The notes below the pieces were generated by a model. That model was given only the letters and a program-made list of their open reading frames with translations. It did no database searches and was not told the DNA's origin. A program made the translations under genes and the position numbers. From NCBI RefSeq assembly GCF_028769735.1, contig NC_088173.1, forward strand, positions 66,300,963-66,364,962: a stretch of DNA of 64,000 nt, read 5' to 3'. Source of the DNA: Zonotrichia leucophrys gambelii (taxonomy: Eukaryota; Chordata; Aves; Passeriformes; Passerellidae). Numbering within the stretch: position 1 is the first letter of the stretch; every line of letters starts with the position of its first letter. Positions 1 through 12,010 of this stretch are shown one piece after another.

Positions 1-204
1 GGCACAGCAGTGTGACCCCAGCGCTGCTGCCAGCAGGGACATCAGGGGGTGTCAGGGACAGGGACATCAGCTGCTCAGGCTGCCCTGCAGCTCTCTGCTG
101 GCTCTGCCACGCTCAGCTCACTGTGCCCTGCCACCCTGGGGCACCAGGCCCTGTCAGGCCAGATGAGATGTGCCCGCACACCTCTGCTCCCTAGGTAGCC
201 ATCT

Positions 205-375
205 GCCAAAAAAGCTCATTTGGGGCACAGAGAGCTGAGAGGAGACATGGTTGCTGTCTATAAATACATTGGGGCAAGCATCAGAGAGGCAGCTGAGCTA
301 TTGAAGCTAAAAGACAATGTTGGCACAGGAACAAACGGGTATGAAGAGGCTAGGAATAAATTAGGCAAAAAATTA
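205..375 (+). repeat. CR1 LINE 3' fragment, sense
   Basis: The stretch resembles the part of avian CR1 just upstream of the 3' UTR: a run about tissue-like 'ataaatacatt', then 'cagagaggcagctgagct', then 'acaatgttggcacaggaaca'. It stops abruptly where a CR1 copy of opposite orientation begins. Recognised by eye from the family; no open frame of note. Confidence 0.55.
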
Positions 376-377
376 GG

Positions 378-1010
378 AACACGACAGCTTCCACTAGACC
401 AGGCTGCTCAGAGCCCCATCCAGCCTGGCCATGAGCACTTCAGGGATGGGGTGCACTGTTCCTGTGTCCCTGAGCAGCCTGTTCCAGTGTCTTCTGACCC
501 TCACAGCAAACAATTTCTTCCTAATATCTAATCTAAACCTGCTCTTTCACCTTGAAGCCATTACCTTCAGGTACTGAAGGGATTTAGGTCCTGAAGCTTC
601 TCTTTTCCAGGCTGGACAATCCCAATTCTCTAAACCTTTCCTCTGGAGAGGTGCTCCATCCCTCTGATCACCTTGGTGCCTCCTCTGGATTGACTCCAGC
701 AGCTCCAGGTCCTCCCTGTGCTGGTCCAGAGCTGGACACAGCCCTGCAGGTGGGGCAGAGGGGCAGAACCCCCTCCCTTGGATGCAGCCCAGGACAGGGC
801 TGGTTTCTGGGCTCCCTGGGCACATGTCCAGCTCATGTCCAGCTCTCCATCCACCTGCACCCCCAAGGCCTTCTTGGCAAGGCTGGTTTGGGTCTGTTCC
901 TCCCCCAGCCTGGATTGATGCCAGGATTCCCATGGGCTGAGTGTGGGCAGTCCCCCCTCTGGATGGGATCCCATCTTTATGTGTGTCAGCAGCACCACGC
1001 TGAGGTCCCA
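378..1010 (-). repeat. CR1 LINE 3' region, antisense
   Basis: Reading the minus strand gives the standard CR1 tail in order: the 'gatgcaacccagga' type segment, the region telling of valued 'tctggagagg' and 'ctgctggagtc' words, the 'gattagatattaggaagaa' segment, and the terminal 'ctgagcagcctggtctagt' segment near 400. The final short terminal repeat is missing because the copy abuts the sense CR1 fragment on its left. Open frames of up to 205 codons here are CR1 UTR sequence, not genes. Confidence 0.8.
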
Positions 1011-4000
1011 TCAGAGTGTCCATGTTTGGAAATGTAGATAAGGGTAAAAAGCCCACCATACATTTTTCCGTGAGTTTGAAGCCATTTTTGTAACCAATTT
1101 TGTGCTCATGCCCACCAGGACTCTGTTGCAAAGGGATTGCAGAGGTAGATTTGTGCTTGTACATGATGCATAAACATATATGAAATACAGGTTTCCTGAT
1201 ATCCCTAAACCATACTCAGGTTAACTCAGGTGCTGCAACTCATATTAATTCTGTAAACACTTCTAGGCTACATTATCTTTCACATCTGCTCCAGCTGTAT
1301 TATCCCAGTCATCCCAAATGAGGGCAAATAAACCCCTCCCACCACACCCCCATAATATTTGTCCATACTTTTAGCTTCACTCTTGGGATGCTGTTACCAG
1401 GCATAGCACTCATTACATGTATTTGTTCAATGAAAATCCATGGCCGTTCTCATAGGCACAGAATCATTTTATATAAAACATCACCAGCTCTTCTTCCATT
1501 CCATAATCCACAAGGCTTTTTAGGATCTTTTTGACCATTGGAGACTGGAAATGTGAGGAATTCTATCAGATTTAAGAGAGGGTGAATGTGGAACCATCAG
1601 AGAGAAACTGTTTTGTGTCAAAGAGCCACAAAAAGCTCCATCTACAAATGCATCTAAAGGAAAATATCTGAATTTTATTTACTTTAACAACATAGAGCAA
1701 TGCACTCTTGCAGCTCTGGAATAATCCACCATGCAACAGCCCATATCTGACTAGCTTAATATTTATTCCAAAAACACTTTCCCCTCAGATGTGCTTGGTT
1801 TGCAGGCTCCAGGAACGGGCTCCCACTCCTCTCAAGAAAGATGAAGGCATGGAATATTTGAAAGTCCTCTCCCTTCTGGGTTGCCCAAAGACATTCTCCT
1901 CCTCATGGTGTGCCCTGGAGAAAACAATGTGTGAGGCCAGGAGCTAACCCCACACTTGTGAATTGAGACAATTTTCCCATTCCAGCACATGGCTCTTGCA
2001 CATTTTGTTTCAAAATGAAATGGTGTTAAGGAGACCTTAGGGAAAGGAAATAAAAAATGGCATTTTATTTCCTTTTTTGGTTTCCTTTTTTTTTTCTGTT
2101 TTTTGCCCCATCCATCAATTCTTCTCAAGACCTCAAGTCCCAGGACATCCTGTCTGACACAATCCAGAGCTGGCCCCTTCAGGCTCTAAATAAAGTCACA
2201 GCTTTTGGGGGTTCCAGGCAGAAAGTTCACTGGAAGGGCCATAGGAGGGGTTTTGTCCTTCCTAAGGAGGATGAGAAATTGCAAGAGAAACCTGGATGCT
2301 GGTTGCAAAGGTAGGAAATAAACTCTTTGAGGAGCAGGAAAAACCCGTTAATTTTTTTCTTCTTGTGCCTGTGTTGATGGTGTTTTAACAAAGTCTAATT
2401 TAATTTGAGAGTGTTCACAGCAGCTCACAATAGTGACAAGAATAAATGAGCCATGACTTTTCATTCCAAGAACTGTAGATGGGGAATTTATAGATGGGAT
2501 ACTGTGGAAACTCTGAGCTCCCTACAGGTTCCTCCTCTCTCAGTATTCATCTGAAACACTCATTTTTCAGCTCCCTGTTCTAGCACAGGAACTGCCTCCC
2601 CTCACTCACCAGGGAGCCACAAGATCCTCAAATATTCCTGCATGGGAGCATCTCCTGTGCACCCAAAGGACATCCCTTTCTCCAGACCCTCCCAGAGAGG
2701 ACAGCAAGCCCCAAATCTGCCTAAGGATGTCTCAAAAGGAGGAATGGAGGTGATCCCTCCATGCTTTTCACATTCTGTGGGTTAAGGAGCATGGGAGAAG
2801 AACACACTGCAGCTAAATGTGCTTCTATTTCTGGAGATGTTTCTCCACTTTATGATCGTGTGTCACGTTGCTGTCACTGTGCAGGCACCTCAGTGGTTAG
2901 AACTGCTGTGTCTCCAAGCACAACTCTTTAAAGCCTCATGGTGACCCAAAAATCCCTGAAATTCAAAGCCAATTTCTTTGCTCTGCTTGTCTTTCAGATG
3001 CAGTGAGAAAGAGGGATCCACCTTGGAGCCCAGTGACAGCAAATTGGCCCATTTCATCCCCACTCACAGCGGGCAGGAACATGCAATCTGGAAATCATTG
3101 TCACCTTATAAAAGTGGCCACTTATTCTGAGGACCCAGTTAGTCAGACCCTGCTTCATACGTGGAGCTTGGCACAGCTTTCCTCCCAACTTTCCTATATG
3201 AAATTTTAGGCTTAACACCTTTTTTTCTGCAAAATTTGCTTTTGAGTGTTGAGCTGTTTTCCTGCTAAAGTTTGCCTCATGCTGAGATCTAAAAAACAGA
3301 GCTTTTTTGGCTAAAAACGAATCGCTGAGGTCAGAAAGTTTCTGCAGACCTCATAAACTCCATGGTCCTAAGTGATTTAAGGCTACAGCCCTAGGATCGC
3401 TTTTGGGATAGTCTTTGAGTGAAACAGAAATTGGGTTGGCCACTGGTCAGTTCCCTGTGACGCTTTAGGAGGAATTTTACAATTTGAGGTATATTTCAAG
3501 ATGGTGGCTCTGACAGGAGCATCTGCTGTGTTGTATGGACTTTAGAGACAAAGGTGACTGCAGCAGGGCAAGAAGGGAGGAGGGATTCCTTCCTGGGCCT
3601 CTCCCCTCCATCTCTGGCCCTCAGCATCCTAAACCACTGACTTCCCAAGCCATGCTCACATTGCTCCTCAACAGAGCACTGCAAGTTCATTTTCACAAAT
3701 ATTTGCCTCTAATCCCCCTCCTCTCCCACCTGGAGGGTGCCTTGCTCACCTCCCACATGAGGATGCACCCAGTGCAGCTCCACCTGGGAGCCAGCAGCCA
3801 CTCGGGATGCCAGGGCTGTGGTTTCCAGCACAACAAAAATAACATCAGGGCTATCAGCCTATTTCAGGACCCTTCCCTCATGCAGGGCTACCCAGCCAAA
3901 CTATTCCAGGCTGCTACTGTACTGTACTGGCTGCTGGGCACTGCTGCCTGTGCCCTGCATACTGTACATTCCCTTGTAAGGGCTTGCCCCGTTCCCTGCT

Positions 4001-4054
4001 CTGCTCTGAGGTGCCATCTGGCCTTTTGCCCCATGGAAGAGCTTAAATGAGACA
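1011..4054. other. Intergenic, no gene seen
   Basis: AT-moderate unique-looking DNA with a polypyrimidine run near 2065-2100. Open frames are short (up to 171 codons), lack recognisable domains and are not framed by convincing splice sites. I see nothing else that I can support. Confidence 0.6.
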
Positions 4055-4556
4055 TGTGGGACTCCAGGCACCTCTCTAAAATGTAGTTTATTCTATCTAA
4101 GAGGTTACAGCAGTGCAGGGTGGTGGGTGACAGAGCTGTGCCCACAGCTATCAGCTCCAGCTGCAGGCAGCCCTGCAGACCCTGAGTTTTGGTTACAATG
4201 CATTATAGACTTTGCTGAGCATTTTCATACAGTAGAACCAATCTATGCCTTAACTTTTATCTCTAGCCTATCATAACTGCTATAATTACCATATTCATGT
4301 TACTGTTCTCCAATCACTAAAAGTCAGTACATCACAGTTTAAGCTAGAAGTTGTTTTTCAGTTTTCTTGCAGTGGAAAATTCTGTTTATGATTCTCTTTT
4401 TTTCTATTCTTGTATAATTCTTTTGGTTATCCTTTGTAGTAAAACCTTAATACAGCTCCTTGTATTGAACGCTCAGCTTCTTATTAATCAATTGCTCATC
4501 TTTCCTCATGTACATAATTTGTACCACTGTGAGGTTTCTGTCATTTCATTTCAACA
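4055..4556 (-). mobile_element. Probable solo LTR, antisense
   Basis: The stretch begins TGTGGGAC and ends TTCAACA on the plus strand, so on the minus strand it runs TGTTGAA to GTCCCACA, the TG...CA form of an LTR. A reversed AATAAA lies near 4089, close to the minus-strand 3' end as expected for the R region. The sequence resembles a moderate-copy passerine LTR. No clear target-site duplication is visible, so the ends are approximate. Confidence 0.4.
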
Positions 4557-5387
4557 GCACCTGCTGCGAGGTCCACTTACCAATCCACTCAGGGTTTCTG
4601 GGAGTCTGAGTACAATGGCTTTAAAAAGACTCAGCACTGGTTGCTTTCTGAGTGAGTGGTTTGGTCATCAAAACCAGCCTCTAGATGGTTAAAACCATTT
4701 TTGCATGTCCTCTGGAGGCGATAGGTGAGAGAGGTGTGCTGGGCTCACAGTCCAGTCGTGTCTCAGATCCATGCTGAGTTTCAGGTTCATCTTCATCAGC
4801 AATCCATGACAGCAAACCCAAACCTTTACAAGATTCACAGGAGCACTTTGATCATTGCTGAAGAACAGGATGGCAACAAGCTGTGTTGGTGTGAGATGGG
4901 ATTCAGGGCCTCACCAAGGCCTGCAGGGATGAGCATTGTTAATGATGTAGTCTTGAAAGAGAAATGGGCAAAGATGATGAATAGTAGGCTTTACAAGTGT
5001 CAAAGAGTGCTGAGGACTGGGGACTGGAGTCATCCTATCCCTCTGTATTTTTAGTAAGATGTCTCACTGTTCTCACTGTGTTTTCTTACAGTCTGTGGCA
5101 ACAATTCAAACCTTAGGTCTACAGCAACTCATCTGTTGACTTCAGAGGGAACTTAGGTGCTGTTTCAGTGTTAAGGACCTGATTTAGTGGGTGAACTTAG
5201 CTGAAATATTCAGTTTAGCACCAAAGATCTCCTCCATGATCATCCCTGTGACACAAAGATCTGTGAGAGTGCTGACCTGTGGAAAACACCTCGAGACCAG
5301 GGAGGAGCTGCAACCTCCACAGTGAACCAATTGCAGGTCCCCTCTGTTGGGTGGGGGTCATATCCAAAATTCCTGCCATGGCAGAAC
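4557..5387. other. Intergenic, no gene seen
   Basis: Unique-looking DNA between the LTR and the next CR1 copy. A 109-codon open frame at 4725-5054 has no recognisable domain. Part of it could be internal retroviral sequence next to the LTR, but I cannot show that. Confidence 0.5.
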
Positions 5388-5815
5388 CATGGAATCATAG
5401 AGTACACTGAGTTGGACGGAACCCACGAGGATCATTGGGTCCAGTGCCTGGCCCTGCACAGGACAGAGTCACATCTTGTGCTTGAGAGCATTGACCAAAC
5501 AGCCCTGAGCTCTGCCAGGCTGGTGCTGTGCCCACTGCCCTGGGGAGCCTGGGCAGGGCCCAGCCACCCTCTGGGGCAGAACCTTTTCCTGATATCCCAC
5601 ACAAACCTCCCCTGACACAGCTTCAGGCCATCCCTCAGTGCTGGCACTGTCACCACAGAGCAGGGATCGGTGTCTGTCCCTCCTGTTCCCCTCAGGAGGA
5701 ATTTGTGACTGCACTGAGGTCTCCTCTCTGTCCCCTCCAGGCTGAACAGCCCCAGCGCCCTCAGCCTCTCCTCACACGGCCTCCCCTGCAGGCCCTTCAC
5801 CCTCTCTCCCAGTTG
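5388..5815 (-). repeat. CR1 LINE 3' region, antisense
   Basis: Starts with the reversed CR1 terminus (gaatcatagag) followed by the tract around 'gagttgga', and continues through the 'ccctggggagcctgggcag' segment to the 'ctgaacagccccagc' segment. Nearly the same subfamily as the copy at 21425, with long identical blocks. The overlapping frames on both strands are repeat-derived. Confidence 0.85.
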
Positions 5816-6545
5816 AGCTTTCCAAGGGAACATCTCCTCCCACAGTCTGCACCCACCAAAGATACTGACCCCTTATAGACCCACATCAGGAACTTTCAGT
5901 GCTTAATTCAAAATTCACATCCCTCAAATCCACCCAGCTGCTGTTTACTCCTGGAAATAGCTGAGATTTGTATAGACATGGCTCCCACCAGCAAGGTGCC
6001 TTCCTGCCTGTTAGTGGGCAGTGTCTTCCTCTGTATCACTGGTTTTTACTTCCCTTGTACTCCTGCCTTAATGGAATAAAATATTTAAATATCCAATTTA
6101 AAAATGAGCTCAGTTCTCAGCATGTGAGGCCCACCAAGAGCAGCATGAGCAGGAAGAAAAGCACACTAGAAATTCCTGTTTTGCCTATTCACAGCCACAG
6201 TCCTTGTGAAAGACTCAAGACACATTTTCACATTGTTCATTTTGGCATTGCTCATTTCTCACACTGCACTCAGAGAAAGTCACGGTGCTGGAAAGTGCTT
6301 GGGTTTTGTTCTGGAAATGGATCCCTCATCCATGGCACAGCAGCCATGACAATACTTGTCACAGGAGGCACTAAGCACCTGCCAAGAGCCACAGGAACAG
6401 ATGGGGCAGTGTGCAGAGATGCTTCCTGCTGCCCAAACCAGCACCCATGTCTGAGGAGCTGACTGTGTGACTAACCAACACTGAGGCATGAGATTTTGTG
6501 TATGAGGAGCACAATTTTCTGCAGAACCTCCTTCCCTTTTTCAAT
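5816..6545. other. Intergenic, no gene seen
   Basis: Contains a 164-codon plus-strand open frame (5968-6462) without recognisable domains or repeats. I see no splice or promoter signals that would make it a gene. Confidence 0.5.
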
Positions 6546-6745
6546 GGAATCATAGATTGGCTTGAGTCAGATTGGCCTTAAGGATCAGCTGGTCCAACAC
6601 CCCTGCCATGGACAGGGATGACACCCACCAGACCAGGCTGCTCCAAGCCCCATCCAACCTGGGCCTGAACACTTCCAGGGATGGGGCATCCACAACCTCT
6701 TTGGAAAACCAGTCCCAGTGCCTCATAAACCCCATCCATGGGGGT
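6546..6745 (-). repeat. CR1 LINE 3' end, antisense
   Basis: Reversed CR1 terminus (gaatcatagattgg), then 'ggtccaacacccctgcca', 'caggctgctccaagcccc' and 'acttccagggatggggcat', the diagnostic last 200 bases of CR1. Truncated at its 5' side near 6745. Confidence 0.85.
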
Positions 6746-9389
6746 AAACCAATGAGGATTGTTCAGCTTTCAAACCCAACAGAAGCTCTGCAGATTTTAA
6801 GCAGTACTGTGTCTTTGCTGTCTCTGCAATGTTCCTTCCAGACAAGCACAACCTTCAGTCAAAGCACTGCTCACACTGGGCACCTTCAAAATCTCACACA
6901 GCAATCCCAAGCCAGCTCACTGCCCCACTGCCTCATACTGAGAGGAGCCACTTTGCAAAATCTGGGAGCTGTTTTCCCTTGACCCATCAGATGAGGCTGC
7001 TGCAGGATCCAATTTCCCAGCAACACTCCTGGCCAGCAACTAAAGCAATTCCTGCAGTAGCCCAGCCTGATAAAACTGCTGCTAGATTCCTCCCTTTTTG
7101 GCTGAAGATTTAATTTGAGATCTAGCATCCCACTGTGCACTCCCCCAGACTTCCAAAATGTTCTTCTCTAAACAGCCTTCTGTCTTGCTCTGCCAGGCTT
7201 TGCACATCTGGACTCCAGACCTCATTGTCACTGACCCAGGACTCACCATAGCTCTCCTCCTCCAGCTCAAAATTAAACACACACAGCCACCCTGATCTGA
7301 GCACAGCCCTTCTGCCAGGTGGTGTCAGCATCCCACAGGGCCAGCTCCAAGAGCTCACGTTTGCTTTTTAAACAAAGCAGCCCTGGCTGAAGGCACCCAT
7401 GCCAAATTCCTGGGAACCCCACGGAACGTCAGTTGTGTCCTCAGTAATTCATACAGCCACATCAGTCTGAGGATGAAATCAGGGAAAATCTCTTATTTGG
7501 CTCCTTGTTTCTGCTGAAGGTGGAAAACCCTGCACATAGCCCATGGAAATGGTCTGAAATTGCATACCAGCCAGTCACCAGGTAAATCCCCACCAGTGGG
7601 AAGCCTCTGCAGGTGAACACACTGGTGAGTGTAATTTCTGTTCCATGCACTATTTTGGAGTACAGAGCAATCAGGTCACAGGGGCCAGGCTGTCCCCAGC
7701 CCCTCAGGAAGCACCAGAATCACCCTCTCCTCCCCTCTGCGTTATGTATTTCAGATAAAGGTACCCAGCTCCAGCCCTGCTTTGTGCAGGGTGTCTCCTG
7801 CCTGCATGTCACCCTGCCCAGAGCCATCACACTGACATCTTGGAGCTGTGAGCCCTGAGGAGGACACAGGACCACAGGAAGAAAAGAAGGATCCACGTCA
7901 TACAGCTGCTTTGCTCTAAAATAATAACCTACCCTTGCTCCATTCTGTTCCCTGCAACCAGTTGTGAATTTGTGTGAAGCTTCTGGTGACCTTCAGGGTG
8001 TGTCTGGAAAGATTCCATACAATAAACTTCTGGCAATACTTTCCTTTGTCTCATCAAGACGAATCCCTTTGCTTATGGAGCTTGGCCCCTTCCAGACATC
8101 CAGCTCGTTCCAGCACAGAAACTCTCCAGGTGCAGTTTGTCCTGCTCCTGTTTGAGGAGAACATCCTCATCTTCTCGATCTTCTGCTCTGAATTATCAGG
8201 TGTAAATCAGCACTAATGATTCCCACCTGGAAGAGCCTGAGGGAAACAGGCTGGACAGATGTTCTGCTTTCAGAAGACAGCAAGTGATATATCTGTGGGA
8301 GCAACAGGCAGGGTGAGAGAAGTGAGGCTGCTACGAGCAACCCTTGGAGGGAAGGGTCAGGACCAGCCACTGTCAATTTGGTGCTATCAAGCAACAGGGA
8401 GAAGCACAGGGAGATCTGAACCCCTCCTTCAAAAGTTCCCTCCTCTGGTATCACCTAACCCGACCCTTGCTGTATTCAAAACGTAATTTTTGCTCAATTC
8501 CTGAATCCCAAGGCCCCATCCATCGCTGAACACTGTGCTGGGTGCCAGCACCATGTCCTGCACATGTGTCTCTCCTCTTTAGCAAACACCCAGAGTATCT
8601 CAGTGCATCTGGTGTTGACAAGATGGGCTTTAACTTTGGAGAGCTCTTGGGTGCCAGAATGACAGCACTGAAGAATGAGATCTTCTGCTGCTGGAACGGG
8701 CGCGTGTTCAACAATGACTCAGGACAGGAAAATGCCACTTACTGAAACTCCAATGCTTGTTTCTCAACCAGCCAAAGCTCTTGGAGGTCTCCCATCTAAA
8801 TGCTAACCAGGCCTGGAGCTGCATGTCTTTTGAGACCTCACAAGAGCAGCTGCAGTACAAGGAGGACACTGTCCTATTCAGGGCAAACTGGGAGACAGTC
8901 AATTTGTAGAAAGACCCTCCTGGAATTTTTAATAGGTTAATATTGAACATTTTATTTCAGCTCTCCTCCTTCAAATTTCACTGATCAGTGGGTTGCTGGG
9001 CAAAACACACAGGTTTTGTTGGTGTCTGAGTGCAATGCTTTGAGGCAGAGTCTGTGACCAGGGAATCTAAAGGAAGAAGGTGGCTAGTCAAAGGAAAAAA
9101 AAAATTATTACATTTATGCGTATGGTAGGGTGGCAGTTTTCTCCTGGCATCACCTCCCAAGGTCTCAGTCTGCAATCTGCCCTCATTGTGCTTGTTCAGG
9201 CAAAAATCTACAATCAGAACATGGGATTTCATCTGTGTTCTCCCCCCGCCCACACTAAAACACTGCTTCAAAATAAATTACGCCAAAAAGAGAAACCCTC
9301 CCTAAGAATCGTGCAAGGACTAGCATCGTGCAGGGATTTCTTTAAACCCTTCCCCCAGCCCGACACCCCATCCTCGCAAAGACCCAGAC
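6746..9389. other. Intergenic, no gene seen
   Basis: Open frames up to 97 codons on both strands, none with a domain I recognise. No RNA gene, satellite or clear transposon is visible. Confidence 0.5.
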
Positions 9390-9640
9390 CAAGCTCAGGT
9401 TTTACGGGCGCTGGCATCGGCGGGGGAAACGGGAGCCGGAGCCAGCCCGGCCTCCTCCGCCCCGCACGGGGCTCGGGCTGCGGCTTAAACCGGCCTGGAG
9501 AGCCGGGAGAAGAGCGGAACACCCTTCCATCCATCGGTCCGTCCGTCCGTCCGTCTGTCTGGCACTGCCCTCTGCCGGGAGCGCCGCGGGTCCCCGCACA
9601 GAGCCGAGACTGAGCGGCGGCAGGGCCGGGTGCGGGCTGG
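9390..9640. promoter_or_regulatory. Orphan CpG-rich patch
   Basis: A short GC- and CpG-rich stretch surrounded by CpG-poor DNA, including five CCGT/CCGT-like units at about 9537-9560 and several GC boxes. It may be a promoter of an unannotated transcript, a small CpG island, or just the GC-rich edge of the adjoining minisatellite. Overlapping open frames (177 codons plus, 205 codons minus) have no recognisable domain and are what GC-rich DNA gives by chance. Confidence 0.35.
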
Positions 9641-10268
9641 GGGTGCCCGGGGAGGATGGGAGGGTGCAGACCTGGGGTGCTGGGGATGCCCGGGAGAGAA
9701 TGGAAGCCTGCAAGGCTGGGGATGCCCAGGAGAGGATGGGAGGATGCAAACCTGCGGGGCTGGGAGAGCACGGGGAGGATGCAAACCTGCAGACCTGGAG
9801 GTGCACAGGTGTCACAGACATCTTTTATGAAAAATCCTTTCCTTAGGATTTTTCCTCCTGAGAAGCTGAGAGGCCTCAGGAACAAAATGCAAACAATGAT
9901 TATCTGCTGCTGTGGAATGCAACAGGTGCATCTGTGATTGGTCTCATGTGGTTGTTTTTAATTAATGGCCAATGACAGTCAGCTGGCTTGGACTCTCTGT
10001 CCGAGACACAAACCTTTGTTATCATTCCATTCCTTTTCTTTTCTTAGCTAGCCTTCTGATGAAATCCTTTCTTTTAGTACAGTTTTAATATAATATATAT
10101 TATAAAATAATAAATCAAGCCTTCTGAAACAGGGAGTCAACATTCTCGTCTCTTCCCCCATCCTAAGACCCCTGCAAACACCGTCACACACGGGGGAGGA
10201 TCAGAGGATGCAAACCTGGGGTGCTGGGGATGCCCAGGGAGGATGGGAGGATGCAAACCTGCTGCTGC
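9629..10268 (+). repeat. GC-rich minisatellite split by an LTR
   Basis: Imperfect units of roughly 40 bases built from 'gctggggatgcccgg', 'gaggatgggaggatgc' and 'aaacctg' occur at 9629-9809 and resume at 10189-10268. The LTR at 9810-10188 sits inside the array. Units are degenerate, with partial deletions. The array shows where the LTR ends must be. Confidence 0.75.
9810..10188 (+). mobile_element. Solo LTR (family A)
   Basis: Starts TGTCACAGAC and ends ACCGTCACA, flanked by cacagg on the left and cacggg on the right, a likely six-base target-site duplication with one change. AATAAA-type signals lie near 10109. The same family recurs at 10920-11339 (diverged relative) and at 36688-38354 (interrupted). 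No internal retroviral genes accompany it, so it is a solo LTR left by recombination. Confidence 0.85.
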
Positions 10269-10919
10269 TCTCAGCTGGGCTTTGGGTCCCTCCGCAGCAC
10301 ACAGAGATGCTGAAACCCAACCCTGAGCAGTGAGAGAGGCTGCCGTGCACCCACACACAAAAACCCGCTGGGATGGTGCAGGCACCTATGGCATCCGTAA
10401 ATTATAAACACACTGGGCACTGTAAACCTAGGAATTACTTCTCTTGAAACATAATACAAGATCATTTAAACAGCACATTTAAACCACAGGAGCATGTGGA
10501 TGCTTTCTAGCACTCCTGACACAGTCAGACACAATTTCACATTTATCAGTGCTGGGATTACCAAAAAGGCAGACAGAGATGATGTAGGTGCACTTAGGAG
10601 GCACCCTGGTAACAGATGTTGCTAGAGGGAAGCCAAGATAAACATAAGGGGCTGCAAAAAGGCAGAGCATCCCCTCAAAACACAAGGAAGATGGCTGGTA
10701 AAAAAATTAAAATTAGGTAAATGGTATTAGGAGCAGAGAAACACACCACCATCATCACCCTTCCCCTTTATGGGACTGGGCAGTAGCAAATCAGGCACAA
10801 ATTGGAAAATAGAAGGAAAAAGAGAATGAGCAGATTGGCTCTGATTTTCTCCCTCAAGCCTGGCTATCCTGAGCTGGGTGACTGGGAGGCACCAGCACTC
10901 ACTGCACAGCACTCACCAG
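10269..10919. other. Intergenic, no gene seen
   Basis: Unique-looking DNA between two LTRs. Short open frames only (up to 76 codons). Confidence 0.5.
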
Positions 10920-11339
10920 CGTCACAGTGATATTTTCTGAAAAATCCTCTTTGCCCAGGATTTTCTCCTGGGAAGCTGAGAAGCCTCAGAGAGGAATGAA
11001 AGCAATAATTATCTGATTGCTGCTCCTGTGTTTGCTGCTTTGGAATGTGCCTGGGACATGGTTTATCAACAGGTGCATCTTTGATTGGTTCCACGTGAAT
11101 TGTTTTTAATTAATGACCAATCACAGCCAGCTGTGTCAGACTCTGACGAGTCAGTCACGAGCTTTCATTATCATTCTTGTGAAGCCTTCTGATGTATCCT
11201 TTCTCTTTCTTTAGTATAGTTTTAGTATAGCATGATATGATATGATATGATATGATATGATTATATGATATAATAAATTTGCTTTCTGAGAACTTGGAGT
11301 CAGATTCTCATCTCTCACCTCATCCTGGGGACCCTCACA
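10920..11339 (+). mobile_element. Solo LTR (family A relative)
   Basis: Shares with the LTR at 9810 the order 'tcctgggaagctgag', 'attatctgattgctg', 'ttttaattaatgaccaatc' and a 3' part with 'gaagccttctgatg', AATAAA near 11270, and end 'ggggaccctcaca'. The expected first T appears changed to C (cgtcacagtg). A TGATA pentanucleotide run at about 11232-11262 sits just before the polyadenylation signal. This is a very common passerine LTR type. Confidence 0.85.
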
Positions 11340-11403
11340 AATACCTCACACCAGCTGTGTGTTTTTACCCTTATTCGTATGGGACTGCTGGAGACTGACC
11401 ATT

Positions 11404-12010
11404 GGATGGATGGATGGATGGATGGATGGATGGATGGATGGATGGATGGATGGATGGATGGATGATGGATGGATGGATGGATGGATGATGGATGGATGGA
11501 TGGATGGATGGATGGATGATGGATGGATGGATGGATGATGGATGGATGGATGGATGATGGATGGATGGATGGATGGATGGATGGATGGATGGATGGATGG
11601 ATGATGGATGATGGATGATGGATGGATGGATGGATGGATGGATGATGGATGGATGGATGGATGGATGGATGGATGGATGATGGATGGATGGATGGATGAT
11701 GATGGATGGATGGATGGATGGATGATGGATGGATGGATGGATGGATGGATGGATGGATGGATGGATGGATGGATGATGGATGGATGGATGGATGATGGAT
11801 GGATGATGGATGGATGGATGGATGATGGATGGATGGATGGATGATGGATGGATGGATGATGGATGGATGGATGGATGGATGATGGATGGATGGATGATGG
11901 ATGGATGGGATGGATGGATGGATGGATGGATGATGGATGGATGGATGATGGATGGATGGATGGATGGATGGATGGATGATGGATGGATGGATGGATGATG
12001 GATGGATGGA
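11404..12010 (+). repeat. GGAT/GAT microsatellite, about 600 bases
   Basis: Almost pure GGAT tetramers broken at irregular intervals by a GAT trimer, so the array changes phase many times. One GGGAT unit occurs at about 11908. It begins 64 bases after the LTR at 10920-11339. Because neither repeat word makes a stop codon, long frames run through on both strands (Ser-Ile-His-Pro on the minus strand, Trp-Met-Asp-Gly on the plus strand); these are not genes. Confidence 0.98.

Noticed and set aside
547..1164. 205-codon minus-strand frame
   Set aside because: Lies in the CR1 3' untranslated region and continues into unrelated flank.
5388..5878. 133- and 116-codon frames that look moderately protein-like
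   Set aside because: Fully inside an antisense CR1 copy; the same peptide words recur at 21358-21767 in the second copy.
9268..9885. 205-, 177- and 139-codon frames on both strands
   Set aside because: They span the CpG-rich patch, the minisatellite and the start of an LTR, with repeated peptide words matching the repeat units.
11404..12010. CRISPR-like regular repeats
   Set aside because: The repeat words are 3-4 bases with no unique spacers, and the DNA is vertebrate.
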